Shown: piece by piece, positions 1 to 6,907 of the stretch
Numbering within the stretch: position 1 is the first letter of the stretch
Layout: each line of letters begins with the position of its first letter
Assembly (NCBI GenBank): GCA_021791145.1
Contig: JAJYXE010000053.1
Coordinates: 1 to 30,007 of the forward strand
From: Actinomycetes bacterium
Lineage (GTDB): Bacteria; Actinomycetota; Acidimicrobiia; Acidimicrobiales; RAAP-2
Direction of reading: 5' to 3'
DNA length: 30,007 nucleotides
Made by a program: the position numbers and the translations under genes
The notes under the pieces: model-generated
The model's database searches: none
The model's input: the letters and a program-made list of their open reading frames with translations, nothing else
What the model was told of the DNA's origin: nothing

Positions 1-2
1 CC

Positions 3-404
3 GACGCGGGGTACTGCTCGGAGGAGAACCTCGCCGCCTTGGACGACGAGCACCCCGACGTCTACGTCGCCACGCGCAACATGAAGAAGAACCAGACCCC
101 GGCAACCGGCCGGCGCGGACCGCTCAAGCCGGACGCGACGCTCGTCGAGAAGATGGACCGCAAGGTGACCAACAAGGCCGGCCGCACCCTCTACCGGAAG
201 CGCCAGCAGCTCATCGAACCCGTCTTCGGACAGATCAAGGACGGACGCCACATCCGCCACTTCATGCGAAGAGGCAAGGTGGCCGCCGCTTCGGAGTGGA
301 AGCTCATCTGCGGGACCCACAACCTCTTGAAGCTCTACCGCCGCGCGCTCGTTGACGCAGAGGCAGCGCCCTACAGCCGGATGGCCACCGCGACCGGCGG
401 CTGA
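3..404 (+). CDS. IS1182-like transposase, C-terminal part (cut by window edge)
   Basis: C-terminal part of a DDE transposase that cuts and rejoins insertion-sequence DNA. The reading frame is open from base 3, so the gene starts before the window. The first residues read DAGYCSEENL, the conserved Asp-containing stretch of IS1182-type transposases. Later the segment IEPVFGQIK carries the third catalytic acid (Glu), followed by an RRG and EWKLICGTHNLLKL block that is characteristic of the C-terminus of this family. The visible part is about 133 residues and ends in a normal TGA, so this end is not truncated. Whether the rest of the gene is intact cannot be seen. No inverted repeat marking the IS end was recognised after the stop. 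It lies just left of a tRNA fragment that looks like an attachment site, so the IS probably sits inside a larger integrated element. Confidence 0.8.
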   Translation, partial: DAGYCSEENLAALDDEHPDVYVATRNMKKNQTPATGRRGPLKPDATLVEKMDRKVTNKAGRTLYRKRQQLIEPVFGQIKDGRHIRHFMRRGKVAAASEWKLICGTHNLLKLYRRALVDAEAAPYSRMATATGG

Positions 405-536
405 TCAGAGGCCCCGACCTCCCCGCAGGCCGCAGTTCACCCGTCGGCAGCTCCTGTCAGGCGGCGTTGGTCGAGAGCGCTGCCGGCGTCGGTAGCGCAC
501 CACGGCGTCCGGTCGCCGTTCACGCAACAGGCTCAC

Positions 537-585
537 CAGCACTGACAATGCTGGGGCCGGTGGTTCAAGTCCACCTGGCCCCACC
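537..585 (+). other. 3' half of tRNA-Val(GAC), probable att site of an integrated element
   Basis: The stretch folds as the 3' part of a tRNA. The anticodon arm is CAGCA / loop CTGACAA / TGCTG (537-553), with anticodon GAC at 544-546. It is followed by a 5-nt variable loop, a T arm GGTGG-TTCAAGT-CCACC (559-575), the acceptor 3' strand TGGCCCC (576-582) and A-CC (583-585). A matching 5' acceptor strand (GGGGCCA) and a D arm are missing upstream, so this is not a working tRNA. Anticodon-loop-to-3'-end fragments are the usual footprint left at the far end of an element integrated by a tyrosine recombinase. Orientation predicts that the intact tRNA-Val, and probably the integrase gene, lie to the left of the window, and that original chromosome resumes after about 585. 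Confidence 0.7.
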
Positions 586-620
586 CTAAAAGTCCCTAGA
601 AGTCCAGTTCGTAGGCATGA

Positions 621-1030
621 TCGGACGAGCTGGGCCTGGCGACGAGCCGCTTTCTCCCCCACTCCCCCTGCGCCCTCGCCGCGCTCGAGCGAGGGACGCT
701 CCCGGACTTGCGACGGCTCGTCCGCTCCATCGACATCGATCTCTGGGGCGTCGTCGCCCGCGACGTCGAAGACGCCCTGTCGATGGATCTTCCAAACGGG
801 GTCGGTGCGCTGTTCCACGAGGGCGATGCCCGGGCGCGGCCGGAGTCGCCGAGAGCGAGCAACAAGTGGTCGCTGCCGAGATCCGGGACCTCGTCGCCCG
901 ACCGAGGCTCTCGCTCGACGGGCTCGCCGAGAGGATCGGCACCTCCGCCTCGCGGACGTCGACCTACCGATCGGGCACGATCATGCTCTCGGCAGCGCGA
1001 TGGTCCGCATGCGCAGCGTCGTGCACCCGT
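621..1030 (+). pseudogene. decayed HTH (XRE-like) DNA-binding protein gene
   Basis: A helix-turn-helix protein can be pieced together only by changing frame twice. From 621 one frame reads ...LPDLRRLVRSIDIDL... and ...LFHEGDARARP. Near 840 the sense moves to another frame, giving AESEQQVVAAEIRDLVARPRLSLDGLAERIGTSAS in separate blocks, where LSLDGLAERIGTSAS has the shape of an XRE-type HTH. Near 960-1000 it moves again, to a frame reading SAMVRMRSV, which resembles the usual end of such proteins. No single frame is open across the whole. I read this as a gene broken by at least two indels, beside the att scar. The function was presumably DNA binding, and the target is unknown. The exact ends are uncertain. 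Confidence 0.45.
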
Positions 1031-1431
1031 GCTCCGAATTCAAGGAGGTCTCGTTCCAAGACGCTGTCGTGCACGTCGACGCGTTCGGCACCGTCGAAGC
1101 GAAGGTCGCCAGGAGGCCGGCACGCCGTCAGCTCTCGATCGCGTTGAACGTCCTTCCGGCCGTGTCGTCGCAGCTTTCGCGACGTCGGATCGGTCGGACG
1201 CGCTGAGCTCGTGGGGCTCCTCCGGCCACCGCCGCCTTCCGTACGATCTCGACCTTCGACCAGACCGCGACAGCCGCCGCGTAGCATCGTCAGCCGCAGC
1301 CTTCGTTCGCGGGTATTCCAGCGGACTTGGGACGCCGCTGACATGGCTTGTTCCTGCCGGGGGCGCGCTGCCTACGGGCAGGTGACCGGCAGGAAGACCC
1401 GGACGAAGGCGAGAAGAGAAGGGAGATCCTC
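1031..1431. other. gap without a recognisable gene
   Basis: The possible tail of the broken HTH gene runs in one frame to a stop at 1204-1206. The rest shows no protein family that I recognise. The promoter of the MetE-like gene should lie near the right end, but I see no clear -35/-10 pair. A purine-rich Shine-Dalgarno stretch occupies about 1414-1425. Confidence 0.5.
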
Positions 1432-2553
1432 GTGCGTACGAGCACAGAGCGGATCCTCACCACGCACACCGGGAGCTTGCCACGACCGTCGAGCCTCGGG
1501 CCGAGCCCCACCGAAGAGGAGCTCGCGCGAGCCGTCCGCGAGGTTGTGGAACGACAGCGGGCTGCTGGTGTCGACGTCGTCAACGACGGCGAGTGCGGCA
1601 AGCCGAGCTACGCCACCTACGTGCTGGACCGCTTGAGCGGGTTCGGGAACCAGAGCCCCACCCCCTTCCTGGGCAAGGGTCGCGCTGACCTGGCGGACTT
1701 CCCCGCCTACCGAGAGCGGCTTGCTGGGGAGATCGCTGGCTCGATCGGCGTTCAGCCCGTGTGCGTCGACCACGTCCGCTACGTCGGCAGCGCCGCGCTC
1801 GTCGCCGAGCTCGACCGGCTGCGGACCGCCACCGAGGGCGTGGGAGCGACCGAGGTGTTCTGCACCGCAGCATCGCCGGGAGTCATCGCTCGGTTCATGC
1901 CCAATCGCTTCTACCAGGACGAGACGAGCTACCTGCAGGCGCTGGCCGACGCGATGAAAGAGGAGTATGACGCCATCGTCGCCGCCGGATTCGTCCTGCA
2001 GCTCGACTGCCCTGATCTTACGGCCGGCTGGGATGCCCGATCGGGAGACCTCGTTGCCCACCGCCGGATGGTCGCCGAGCGTCTGGAGGCGCTCGACAGT
2101 GCCACCCGGGACATCGAGAGCGACCGGCTCCGGATGCACCTTTGCTGGGGCAACTATGAGGGGCCGCACCATCACGATCTGCCGCTCGCTGACTTCATCG
2201 ACCTCGTGCTCGCCGCACGGCCCGCCGCGGTCTCCTTCGAGGCCGCCAATCCTCGCCACGAGCACGAGTGGACCATCTTCGAGGACCTCGCGCTGCCTGA
2301 CGGCAAGATCCTGATCCCCGGCGTGCTCGACTCGACGACGAACTACATCGAGCACCCCGAGCTGGTCGCGCAACGGATCTGCCGCTACGCGGACGCTGTC
2401 GGCAAAGAGCGCGTCTTGGCCGGCACGGACTGCGGGTTCGCCACGTTCGCGTCCAGCGCCACCGTCGACCCCGACATTGCCTGGGCCAAGCTCGCTGCGA
2501 TGAGCGAAGGAGCTGAGCGTGCGTCGGCCCGGCTGTGGGGGCGAGGGTCGTAG
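1432..2553 (+). CDS. MetE-like cobalamin-independent methyltransferase, catalytic domain only
   Basis: Zinc-dependent methyl- or alkyl-transferase of the MetE C-terminal fold (COG0620), predicted cytosolic. Members move a methyl or related group onto a thiol such as homocysteine or coenzyme M. The N-terminus carries the HTGSLPRP motif of this family. Zinc ligands fit H236 and C238 (HLC in MHLCWGNY), E270 (SFEAANP) and C334 (GTDCGF). At 373 residues it is the single-domain type and lacks the N-terminal half of full MetE, so the methyl donor is unlikely to be simply methyl-tetrahydrofolate triglutamate. GTG at 1432 was chosen because AGAAGGGAG precedes it by about 7 nt and the HTGSLPRP motif follows closely. 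It stands alone between two decayed loci and is probably closed by the strong hairpin at 2685-2722. Its substrate cannot be told from the sequence. Confidence 0.85.
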   Translation: MRTSTERILTTHTGSLPRPSSLGPSPTEEELARAVREVVERQRAAGVDVVNDGECGKPSYATYVLDRLSGFGNQSPTPFLGKGRADLADFPAYRERLAGEIAGSIGVQPVCVDHVRYVGSAALVAELDRLRTATEGVGATEVFCTAASPGVIARFMPNRFYQDETSYLQALADAMKEEYDAIVAAGFVLQLDCPDLTAGWDARSGDLVAHRRMVAERLEALDSATRDIESDRLRMHLCWGNYEGPHHHDLPLADFIDLVLAARPAAVSFEAANPRHEHEWTIFEDLALPDGKILIPGVLDSTTNYIEHPELVAQRICRYADAVGKERVLAGTDCGFATFASSATVDPDIAWAKLAAMSEGAERASARLWGRGS

Positions 2554-2684
2554 CCCGAGAGCCTCTGGACGCGGCCGGCTGGAAGATCTCGAGGCTGGCC
2601 GAGCTGTGCATGTCGGCCGCGATCGCCCCCAATCTGCTCATGCCTTTCGAGAGGGGACGCCCTCGGGTCAAGGCTTTGCCCCGG

Positions 2685-2722
2685 GCCCCCGGACCGGGCG
2701 CAGGAACACCCGGTCCGGGGGC
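2685..2722 (+). terminator. strong GC hairpin after the MetE-like gene
   Basis: A 14-bp perfect inverted repeat (GCCCCCGGACCGGG at 2685-2698 against CCCGGTCCGGGGGC at 2709-2722) surrounds a 10-nt loop, CGCAGGAACA. It begins about 130 nt after the stop of the MetE-like gene and just before the antitoxin stub. There is no T-tract after it, which is common for hairpin terminators in high-GC actinobacteria. A transcription-termination role is inferred. Confidence 0.5.
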
Positions 2723-2727
2723 GGTGA

Positions 2728-2823
2728 GCGCTGGAGAGCCCACCTGACCCATCCGCCTGCGTCGGGGAGATCGAGGCAGAGCGGGCACAGGAGAGCAGCT
2801 GGCTGTCCGATCGTTCGGCGTGA
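2728..2823 (+). pseudogene. antitoxin C-terminal stub upstream of mazF remnant
   Basis: A short open frame with no plausible start ends ...IEAERAQESSWLSDRSA and stops with a TGA (2821-2823) that overlaps the GTG of the mazF remnant by 4 bp (GTGA). Antitoxin genes are usually coupled to mazF in exactly this way, and an acidic tail with a Trp resembles MazE-type C-termini. No ribbon-helix-helix N-terminal part can be found upstream; a stop and the hairpin lie there instead. I interpret it as the surviving tail of a lost antitoxin gene. The call rests mainly on position and overlap. Confidence 0.35.
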
Positions 2824-3169
2824 CGACCCGTCGAGGCGACATCTGGCTCGTGGGCTTCGGCGAAGCGTCGGTCGCGGACACGCGGGGCGTCGTCCTGCAG
2901 TCGTGGTGTCCGCCGACCCGCTCGACGACAGCCGTGCAGGGGTGGTCACCGTCGTGCCCTGCACGACGAGACGGCGCGAGCTCCCTTTGCACGTCGAGCT
3001 CGATCCGAAGTGCTCTGGGCTCGACGAGGTCAGCTGCGCGAAGTGCGAGGATGCGAAGTCGGCGTCCGAGGAGCGGCTCGTCGCGCGGCTCGGCGCTCGT
3101 CTCGGCGCTGCGAACGACGAAGCGCTCTTCGCCATCACCAGGGCTCTGCGGTTCCTGCTGGACTTTTGA
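2820..3169 (+). pseudogene. mazF: mazF/PemK-type toxin gene with a frameshift
   Basis: Remnant of a MazF-family mRNA interferase. The first frame, from GTG 2820, reads [13 protein letters not shown], the typical MazF start in which the RGDIW block lines the active site. Near 2875-2890 the sense jumps to another frame, reading [20 protein letters not shown] and then [35 protein letters not shown] and ALRFLLDF up to TGA 3167-3169. Both halves match the family in order and length (about 115 residues together), so a single 1-nt indel seems to have split the gene. No full-length toxin should be made unless the frameshift is a sequencing error. The cognate antitoxin is also reduced to a stub, so the whole TA module looks dead. 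Confidence 0.65.
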
Positions 3170-3375
3170 GACCGTCTCCTACGAGCTCCTACGAGGTCGT
3201 CGCGATCACTCGTCGCTGTGCCCCATTGCGCTCCCGTCAGCGGTGGAAACGAGGCTCGACCCCGTTCCCACCGATCTCGCCTACCGCTCTCGGCAGCAAG
3301 CCCGCCGCAGGCTCGGTCACCTGGAGGCAGCTCCGGTCAGGCGCGGATCGAGCGCCGAGGTGGCATGCTGCACCC
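3170..3375. other. intergenic stretch, no gene seen
   Basis: About 200 bases between the mazF remnant and the hydrolase. A short direct duplication, CTCCTACGAG (about 3176-3194), is visible near the left end. The right end carries the -10-like CATGCT of the hydrolase promoter. No protein or RNA gene was recognised. Confidence 0.4.
3364..3369 (+). promoter_or_regulatory. -10-like box of a leaderless-type promoter (hydrolase)
   Basis: CATGCT ends 6 nt before the GTG at 3376, and no Shine-Dalgarno sequence is present. The spacing would put the transcription start on or next to the start codon. This is the weakest match of the set in this window, because the first base is C rather than T. Confidence 0.35.
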
Positions 3376-4260
3376 GTGCCAGGCACCCTCGGCCATGTCG
3401 CACTGCCGGACGGCCGCCGGATCGAGGTGTCCGTCAGTGGGCCCGAGGACGGCTTCCCGCTCGTCTTCCACCACGGCACGCCCGGTGCGCGCACCCCCAT
3501 TCGGGCGCTCGAACGAGCGGCGCACCGTCGCGGGCTGCGCCTCGTCACCGCGACGCGCCCGGGGTACGGCCGCTCCACTCGCCATGAGGATCGGAGGGTG
3601 GTCGACGTGGTCGACGACACCGACGCGATCCTGCGGACCTTGCGTGTCGACCGATGCCTCGTCGCGGGGTGGTCGGGCGGCGGCCCACACGCGCTCGCCT
3701 GTGCCGCGCGGCTTTCGCTCGCGGCTGGCGCGCTCGTCATCGCCGGGGTGGCACCGGCCGACGCCGAGGGGCTGGATTGGATGGCCGGGATGGGAAAGGA
3801 CAACGTCGAGGAGTTCCGCGCGGCCCATGCGGGCCCCGCCGCCTTGCGTGGCTTCCTCGAGACCCAACGCGCCGTGCTGAAGGACGTGTCGCCTGGAGAC
3901 ATCATCGCTTCCCTCGACAGCCTGCTCCCTGCCGTCGACCGTACGGTGCTGACGGACGAGCTCGCCGAGGACCTGGCAGCGGGCTTCCACGAGGGGCTCG
4001 TCGACGGCGTCGACGGCTGGCTCGACGACGACATGGCATTCGTGTCGCCATGGGGCTTCGACCTCAGCGAGATCGAGATCCCGACGGGGATCTGGCAGGG
4101 GACCGAAGACCTCATGGTCCCCCCCGCCCACGGGCAGTGGCTCTCGGCCAAGGTTCCAGGAGCCTCGGCACACGTGATCCCGGACGAAGGACACCTTTCG
4201 ATCGGCGTCGGTGCGCTGGACGAGATGCTCGACGAGCTCGTTCGGGCCGCGGGTCTCTGA
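3376..4260 (+). CDS. alpha/beta hydrolase
   Basis: Soluble alpha/beta-fold hydrolase of 294 residues, the usual single-domain length. The oxyanion-hole segment HHGTPG lies near residues 34-39. The nucleophile elbow GWSGGG places the catalytic serine at S100. The acid is probably D245 ([10 protein letters not shown]) and the base H273 (DEGHLS), in the expected order. The sequence resembles general esterase/epoxide-hydrolase-like family members, so the substrate is unknown. No signal peptide is visible, so it should be cytosolic. GTG 3376 was chosen because the protein begins [14 protein letters not shown], a normal first strand, and because a -10-like box lies just upstream; the nearby ATG at 3365 is out of frame. 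It is transcribed toward the convergent prs gene, with a hairpin between them. Confidence 0.85.
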   Translation: MPGTLGHVALPDGRRIEVSVSGPEDGFPLVFHHGTPGARTPIRALERAAHRRGLRLVTATRPGYGRSTRHEDRRVVDVVDDTDAILRTLRVDRCLVAGWSGGGPHALACAARLSLAAGALVIAGVAPADAEGLDWMAGMGKDNVEEFRAAHAGPAALRGFLETQRAVLKDVSPGDIIASLDSLLPAVDRTVLTDELAEDLAAGFHEGLVDGVDGWLDDDMAFVSPWGFDLSEIEIPTGIWQGTEDLMVPPAHGQWLSAKVPGASAHVIPDEGHLSIGVGALDEMLDELVRAAGL

Positions 4261-4280
4261 GCGCGAAGACCGGCCCAACA

Positions 4281-4307
4281 CTTCGCGATCGCGCGATCGA
4301 CGCGAAG
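4281..4307. terminator. hairpin between convergent hydrolase and prs genes
   Basis: CTTCGCG (4281-4287) and CGCGAAG (4301-4307) form a 7-bp stem around a 13-nt loop that contains the palindrome ATCGCGCGAT. It lies in the 103-bp gap between two convergent stops, so it could serve both directions. There is no T-tract. Confidence 0.4.
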
Positions 4308-4363
4308 CCACGTCGCGCGCGGACGACGTGCCGGGAAGCCGACTTTCGACTGAGCTCGGCCGA

Positions 4364-5323
4364 TCAGGCATGGATCAGCAGGTCGTCCAGCGGACGGTCA
4401 CGGTGCAGGCGGTCGATCGCGTCAGCGAGGAGCCCGGCTACGGAGCACACACGGAGCGAGCCGAGCTCCACGTCGTCGAGCGGCAGCTCTCGGCGCGCGA
4501 CCGTGTCGGTGACGACAGCTCGGGCGACCCCAGCGGCTTCCATGCGCTCCAGGGCCCCGCTGACGAGCGGCCCGTGCGTCGCTGCGACGGTGGGGCCGGG
4601 AGCGGCGCCGTAGGCGTCGAGGACCGCGGTGGCGGCCTCGACGGTCGAACCGGTGCTGATCATGTCGTCGACGATCACCGCAGGCCGTTCGCGCACCTCG
4701 CCGACGAGCTCGTGCGCGCGAACGACCTCGCCGCTCACCCGCGTCTTTCGGATGACGATCACCTGCCGACGAAGGATCGACGCATACCGTTCGGCAAGCT
4801 TGACGGCGCCGAGGTCCGGCGCGACCAGGACTGCGGCGTCGGCGATCAACGGCCGCAGCGCGGCCGCGAGCGCTGGCACCGCGGTGAGCATCTCGACGGG
4901 GACGGGACAGACGGCCTCGAGCGCGACCGTGTGCGGGTCGATCACCACGAGCCGATCGGCTCCCGCGGCGGCCAGCGCATCGGCGACGACGCGCACTCCG
5001 ACCGCCTCGCCGGCCTTCCCGCGCCGATCCTGACGGGCGTAGCCGAAGTACGGCACGACGGCGGTCAGCCGCGCCGCGCCCGCACGCCGGCATGCGTCGA
5101 GGAGAAGGAGCAGCTCGACGAGGTGCTCGTTGACCGGCGGCCCCGTCGGCTGGAGGACATAGACGTCTTCGCCTCGGACCTCGGCGACCGCCGGACGCAG
5201 CTCGCCGTCGGGGAACCGCTCCATATCGACGGCGACCGGAGCGACGGCGAGCACGGCGGCGACGCTCCTTGCGAGCGCGCGGTTCGCGCTCCCGGCCACG
5301 ACACGCGCGCCTCGGTCGCTCAT
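4364..5323 (-). CDS. prs: ribose-phosphate pyrophosphokinase (PRPP synthetase) homologue
   Basis: Predicted to make 5-phosphoribosyl-1-pyrophosphate from ribose 5-phosphate and ATP. The 319-residue length is typical. Visible motifs are RFPDGE (36-41), the ATP-binding loop YFGYARQDRR (92-101), the metal/ATP histidine in DPH (H131), a catalytic-loop Lys/Arg pair as KTR (K193, R195), and the PRPP loop VDDMISTGST (218-227). It departs from housekeeping PRPP synthetases around DPHTVALEAV and IRKTRVSGEVV, so it may be a second, specialised copy. ATG 5323 was chosen because AGGAGAG precedes it; the frame stays open far upstream but without similarity. It is transcribed divergently from a phosphoribosyltransferase-hydrolase fusion, and a DosR-like box lies about 60 bp upstream. 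A role in stress-time nucleotide metabolism is inferred. Confidence 0.85.
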   Translation of the reverse strand: MSDRGARVVAGSANRALARSVAAVLAVAPVAVDMERFPDGELRPAVAEVRGEDVYVLQPTGPPVNEHLVELLLLLDACRRAGAARLTAVVPYFGYARQDRRGKAGEAVGVRVVADALAAAGADRLVVIDPHTVALEAVCPVPVEMLTAVPALAAALRPLIADAAVLVAPDLGAVKLAERYASILRRQVIVIRKTRVSGEVVRAHELVGEVRERPAVIVDDMISTGSTVEAATAVLDAYGAAPGPTVAATHGPLVSGALERMEAAGVARAVVTDTVARRELPLDDVELGSLRVCSVAGLLADAIDRLHRDRPLDDLLIHA

Positions 5324-5371
5324 CTCCACTCTCCTCGTCTTCGAAGGCTTCGCGCCACGCGCCAACCGGCG

Positions 5372-5391
5372 CCAGGGCCTTTCGTCCTCGA
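5372..5391 (-). promoter_or_regulatory. DosR-like box 1 (prs side)
   Basis: The core GGGCCTTTCGTCCT (5375-5388) matches 11 of 14 positions of the GGGACTTTAGTCCC core of the mycobacterial DosR/DevR box. Over 20 bp it matches 13 positions of TTSGGGACTWWAGTCCCSAA. Its centre is about 58 bp upstream of the prs start. The assignment is by eye only; no DosR gene is present in the window. Confidence 0.4.
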
Positions 5392-5419
5392 TATGTGCTG
5401 CACCTTCTCGTTGGCTCAC

Positions 5420-5439
5420 TTGGGGACCATCGACCCTTG
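5420..5439 (+). promoter_or_regulatory. DosR-like box 2 (PRTase-hydrolase side)
   Basis: TTGGGGACCATCGACCCTTG matches 14 of 20 positions of the DosR/DevR consensus, with a perfect left half (TTGGGGAC) and a GACCC right half. Its centre is about 62 bp upstream of the GTG at 5492, almost mirroring the other box relative to prs. The downstream gene is homologous to Rv0571c, a known DosR-regulon gene of M. tuberculosis. Confidence 0.45.
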
Positions 5440-5491
5440 CACCACGGGACGTCGGGGGGAGAGGCTGGGCTCGCCAGAGGAGGTCGCCACG

Positions 5492-6832
5492 GTGTTCGCG
5501 GATCGTTCCGATGCAGGGCGACGGCTCGCCCGGAGATTGGAGCACCTGCGCGGCGAGCAGGTAGTCGTGCTCGGCCTGCCTCGTGGTGGGGTCCCCGTCG
5601 CCTGCGAGGTCGCCATCGCGCTCGGCGCTCCTCTCGACGTGATCGTCGTGCGCAAGCTGGGCGTGCCTTTCCAGCCAGAGCTCGGCATGGGAGCCATCGG
5701 CGAGGACGGCGTGAGGATCGTCAACGAGGAAGTGGTCCGATCGGCGGGCGTCTCGGCGGACGAGCTCGCGGCTGTGGAGGCACGTGAGCGTGTCGAGCTC
5801 GAGCGGCGAGCACGCCGGTTCCGCGGCGACCGTCCGAAGGTCTCGCTGCGAACACGTACTGCAGTCGTGGTCGACGACGGCATCGCGACCGGCTCGACGG
5901 CGCGTGCCGCCTGCCAGGTGGCACGCGCTCAGGGCGCGTCGAGGATCGTCCTCGCCGTGCCGGTGGCGCCGCAAGGGTGGGAGACGCGCATCGGCAACGA
6001 CGCGGACGAGCTCGTCTGCCTCGCGACCCCGCACCTCTTCTTCGGCATCGGCCAGTTCTACGACGACTTCTCCCAGACCTCCGACGAAGAGGTGATCGAC
6101 TGCCTCGAACGGGCGAGGCACGCGCCCGGAGCAGTGCCGGTGAGCACGACCCCACAGGACCCTCAGGCGCGCGACGGCGAAGTGGACGACGAGGTGGAGG
6201 TCTCGGCAGGACCTACCCGCCTTGGCGGTCGCCTCACGCTCCCGGAGCACCCGAGGGGCGTCGTCGTGTTCGCCCACGGCACCGGCAGCAGTGGCCACAG
6301 CCCCCGCAACCGGTACGTCGCCGGCGTGCTGAACGACGCGGGGATCGGGACGCTGCTGTTCGACCTGCTCACGGTGGAAGAGGAGCTCGACCGGGCGAAC
6401 GTCTTCGACATCGAGCTCCTGGCCCGGCGCTTGGCCGAGGTCACCGGCTGGCTGCGCAACCGCCCGGAGGCGGCAGGCCTGCCGGTCGGCTACTTCGGGG
6501 CGAGCACCGGTGCCGCAGCCGCCCTGTGGGCCGCGGCGGAGCCGCGCATGGGCATCGCCGCCGTCGTCTCCCGCGGCGGACGGCCAGACCTCGCCGGCCC
6601 CCGCCTCGGCGCGGTCAGCTCGCCGACGCTGCTCATCGTGGGCAGCCGGGACGACGTGGTGCTCGAGCTCAACCGTCAGGCACAGGCCCTCCTCCGCTGC
6701 GAGAGCCGTCTGGTCGTGGTCCCCGGAGCGACGCACCTCTTCGAGGAGCCGGGCACCCTGCAGGCGGCAGCCGAGGCCGCACGCGACTGGTTCGTCGCGC
6801 ACCTGGCGCCGTCGGCGCACCCAGTCGCCTGA
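5492..6832 (+). CDS. phosphoribosyltransferase fused to dienelactone-hydrolase-like domain (Rv0571c-like)
   Basis: Two-domain cytosolic protein of 446 residues. Residues 1-210 are a type I phosphoribosyltransferase: LGLPRGGVPVA near the start and the PRPP-binding loop VVVDDGIATGST (125-136, D128/D129). Residues 235-446 are an alpha/beta hydrolase with FAHGTGSS as oxyanion region, nucleophile S338 in GASTG, acid D387 or D388 (GSRDD) and H415 (GATHLF). The domain order and length agree with Rv0571c of M. tuberculosis. What the fusion does is not known; transfer to or from a nucleobase-like substrate plus ester cleavage is a guess. GTG 5492 was chosen for the strong Shine-Dalgarno AGAGGAGGT eight nt upstream. 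It shares a 168-bp divergent promoter region with prs. The next gene follows after 75 bp and may be co-transcribed. Confidence 0.85.
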   Translation: MFADRSDAGRRLARRLEHLRGEQVVVLGLPRGGVPVACEVAIALGAPLDVIVVRKLGVPFQPELGMGAIGEDGVRIVNEEVVRSAGVSADELAAVEARERVELERRARRFRGDRPKVSLRTRTAVVVDDGIATGSTARAACQVARAQGASRIVLAVPVAPQGWETRIGNDADELVCLATPHLFFGIGQFYDDFSQTSDEEVIDCLERARHAPGAVPVSTTPQDPQARDGEVDDEVEVSAGPTRLGGRLTLPEHPRGVVVFAHGTGSSGHSPRNRYVAGVLNDAGIGTLLFDLLTVEEELDRANVFDIELLARRLAEVTGWLRNRPEAAGLPVGYFGASTGAAAALWAAAEPRMGIAAVVSRGGRPDLAGPRLGAVSSPTLLIVGSRDDVVLELNRQAQALLRCESRLVVVPGATHLFEEPGTLQAAAEAARDWFVAHLAPSAHPVA

Positions 6833-6878
6833 GATGACCGGTGCCAACCCCCCCAAGCGGCTTTCCGCAGAGAGGCCC

Positions 6879-6894
6879 GCCGGCTCGAGCCGGC
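6879..6894. promoter_or_regulatory. 16-bp perfect palindrome before the racemase/OSBS gene
   Basis: GCCGGCTCGAGCCGGC is its own reverse complement and ends 13 nt before the ATG at 6908, where a ribosome-binding site is otherwise lacking. It could be an operator for a dimeric repressor, or in RNA a structure near the start codon. Chance is possible in DNA this GC-rich. Confidence 0.3.
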
Positions 6895-6907
6895 TGTCAC
6901 GACCACG

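Noticed and set aside
505..585. A complete tRNA-Val ending at 585
   Set aside because: No 5' acceptor strand GGGGCCA and no D arm occur in the right place upstream of 537, so only the 3' part is supported.
4211..5491. Long plus-strand open frame running into the PRTase-hydrolase gene
   Set aside because: It is antisense to prs, has no recognisable family content, and the strong Shine-Dalgarno before GTG 5492 marks the true start.
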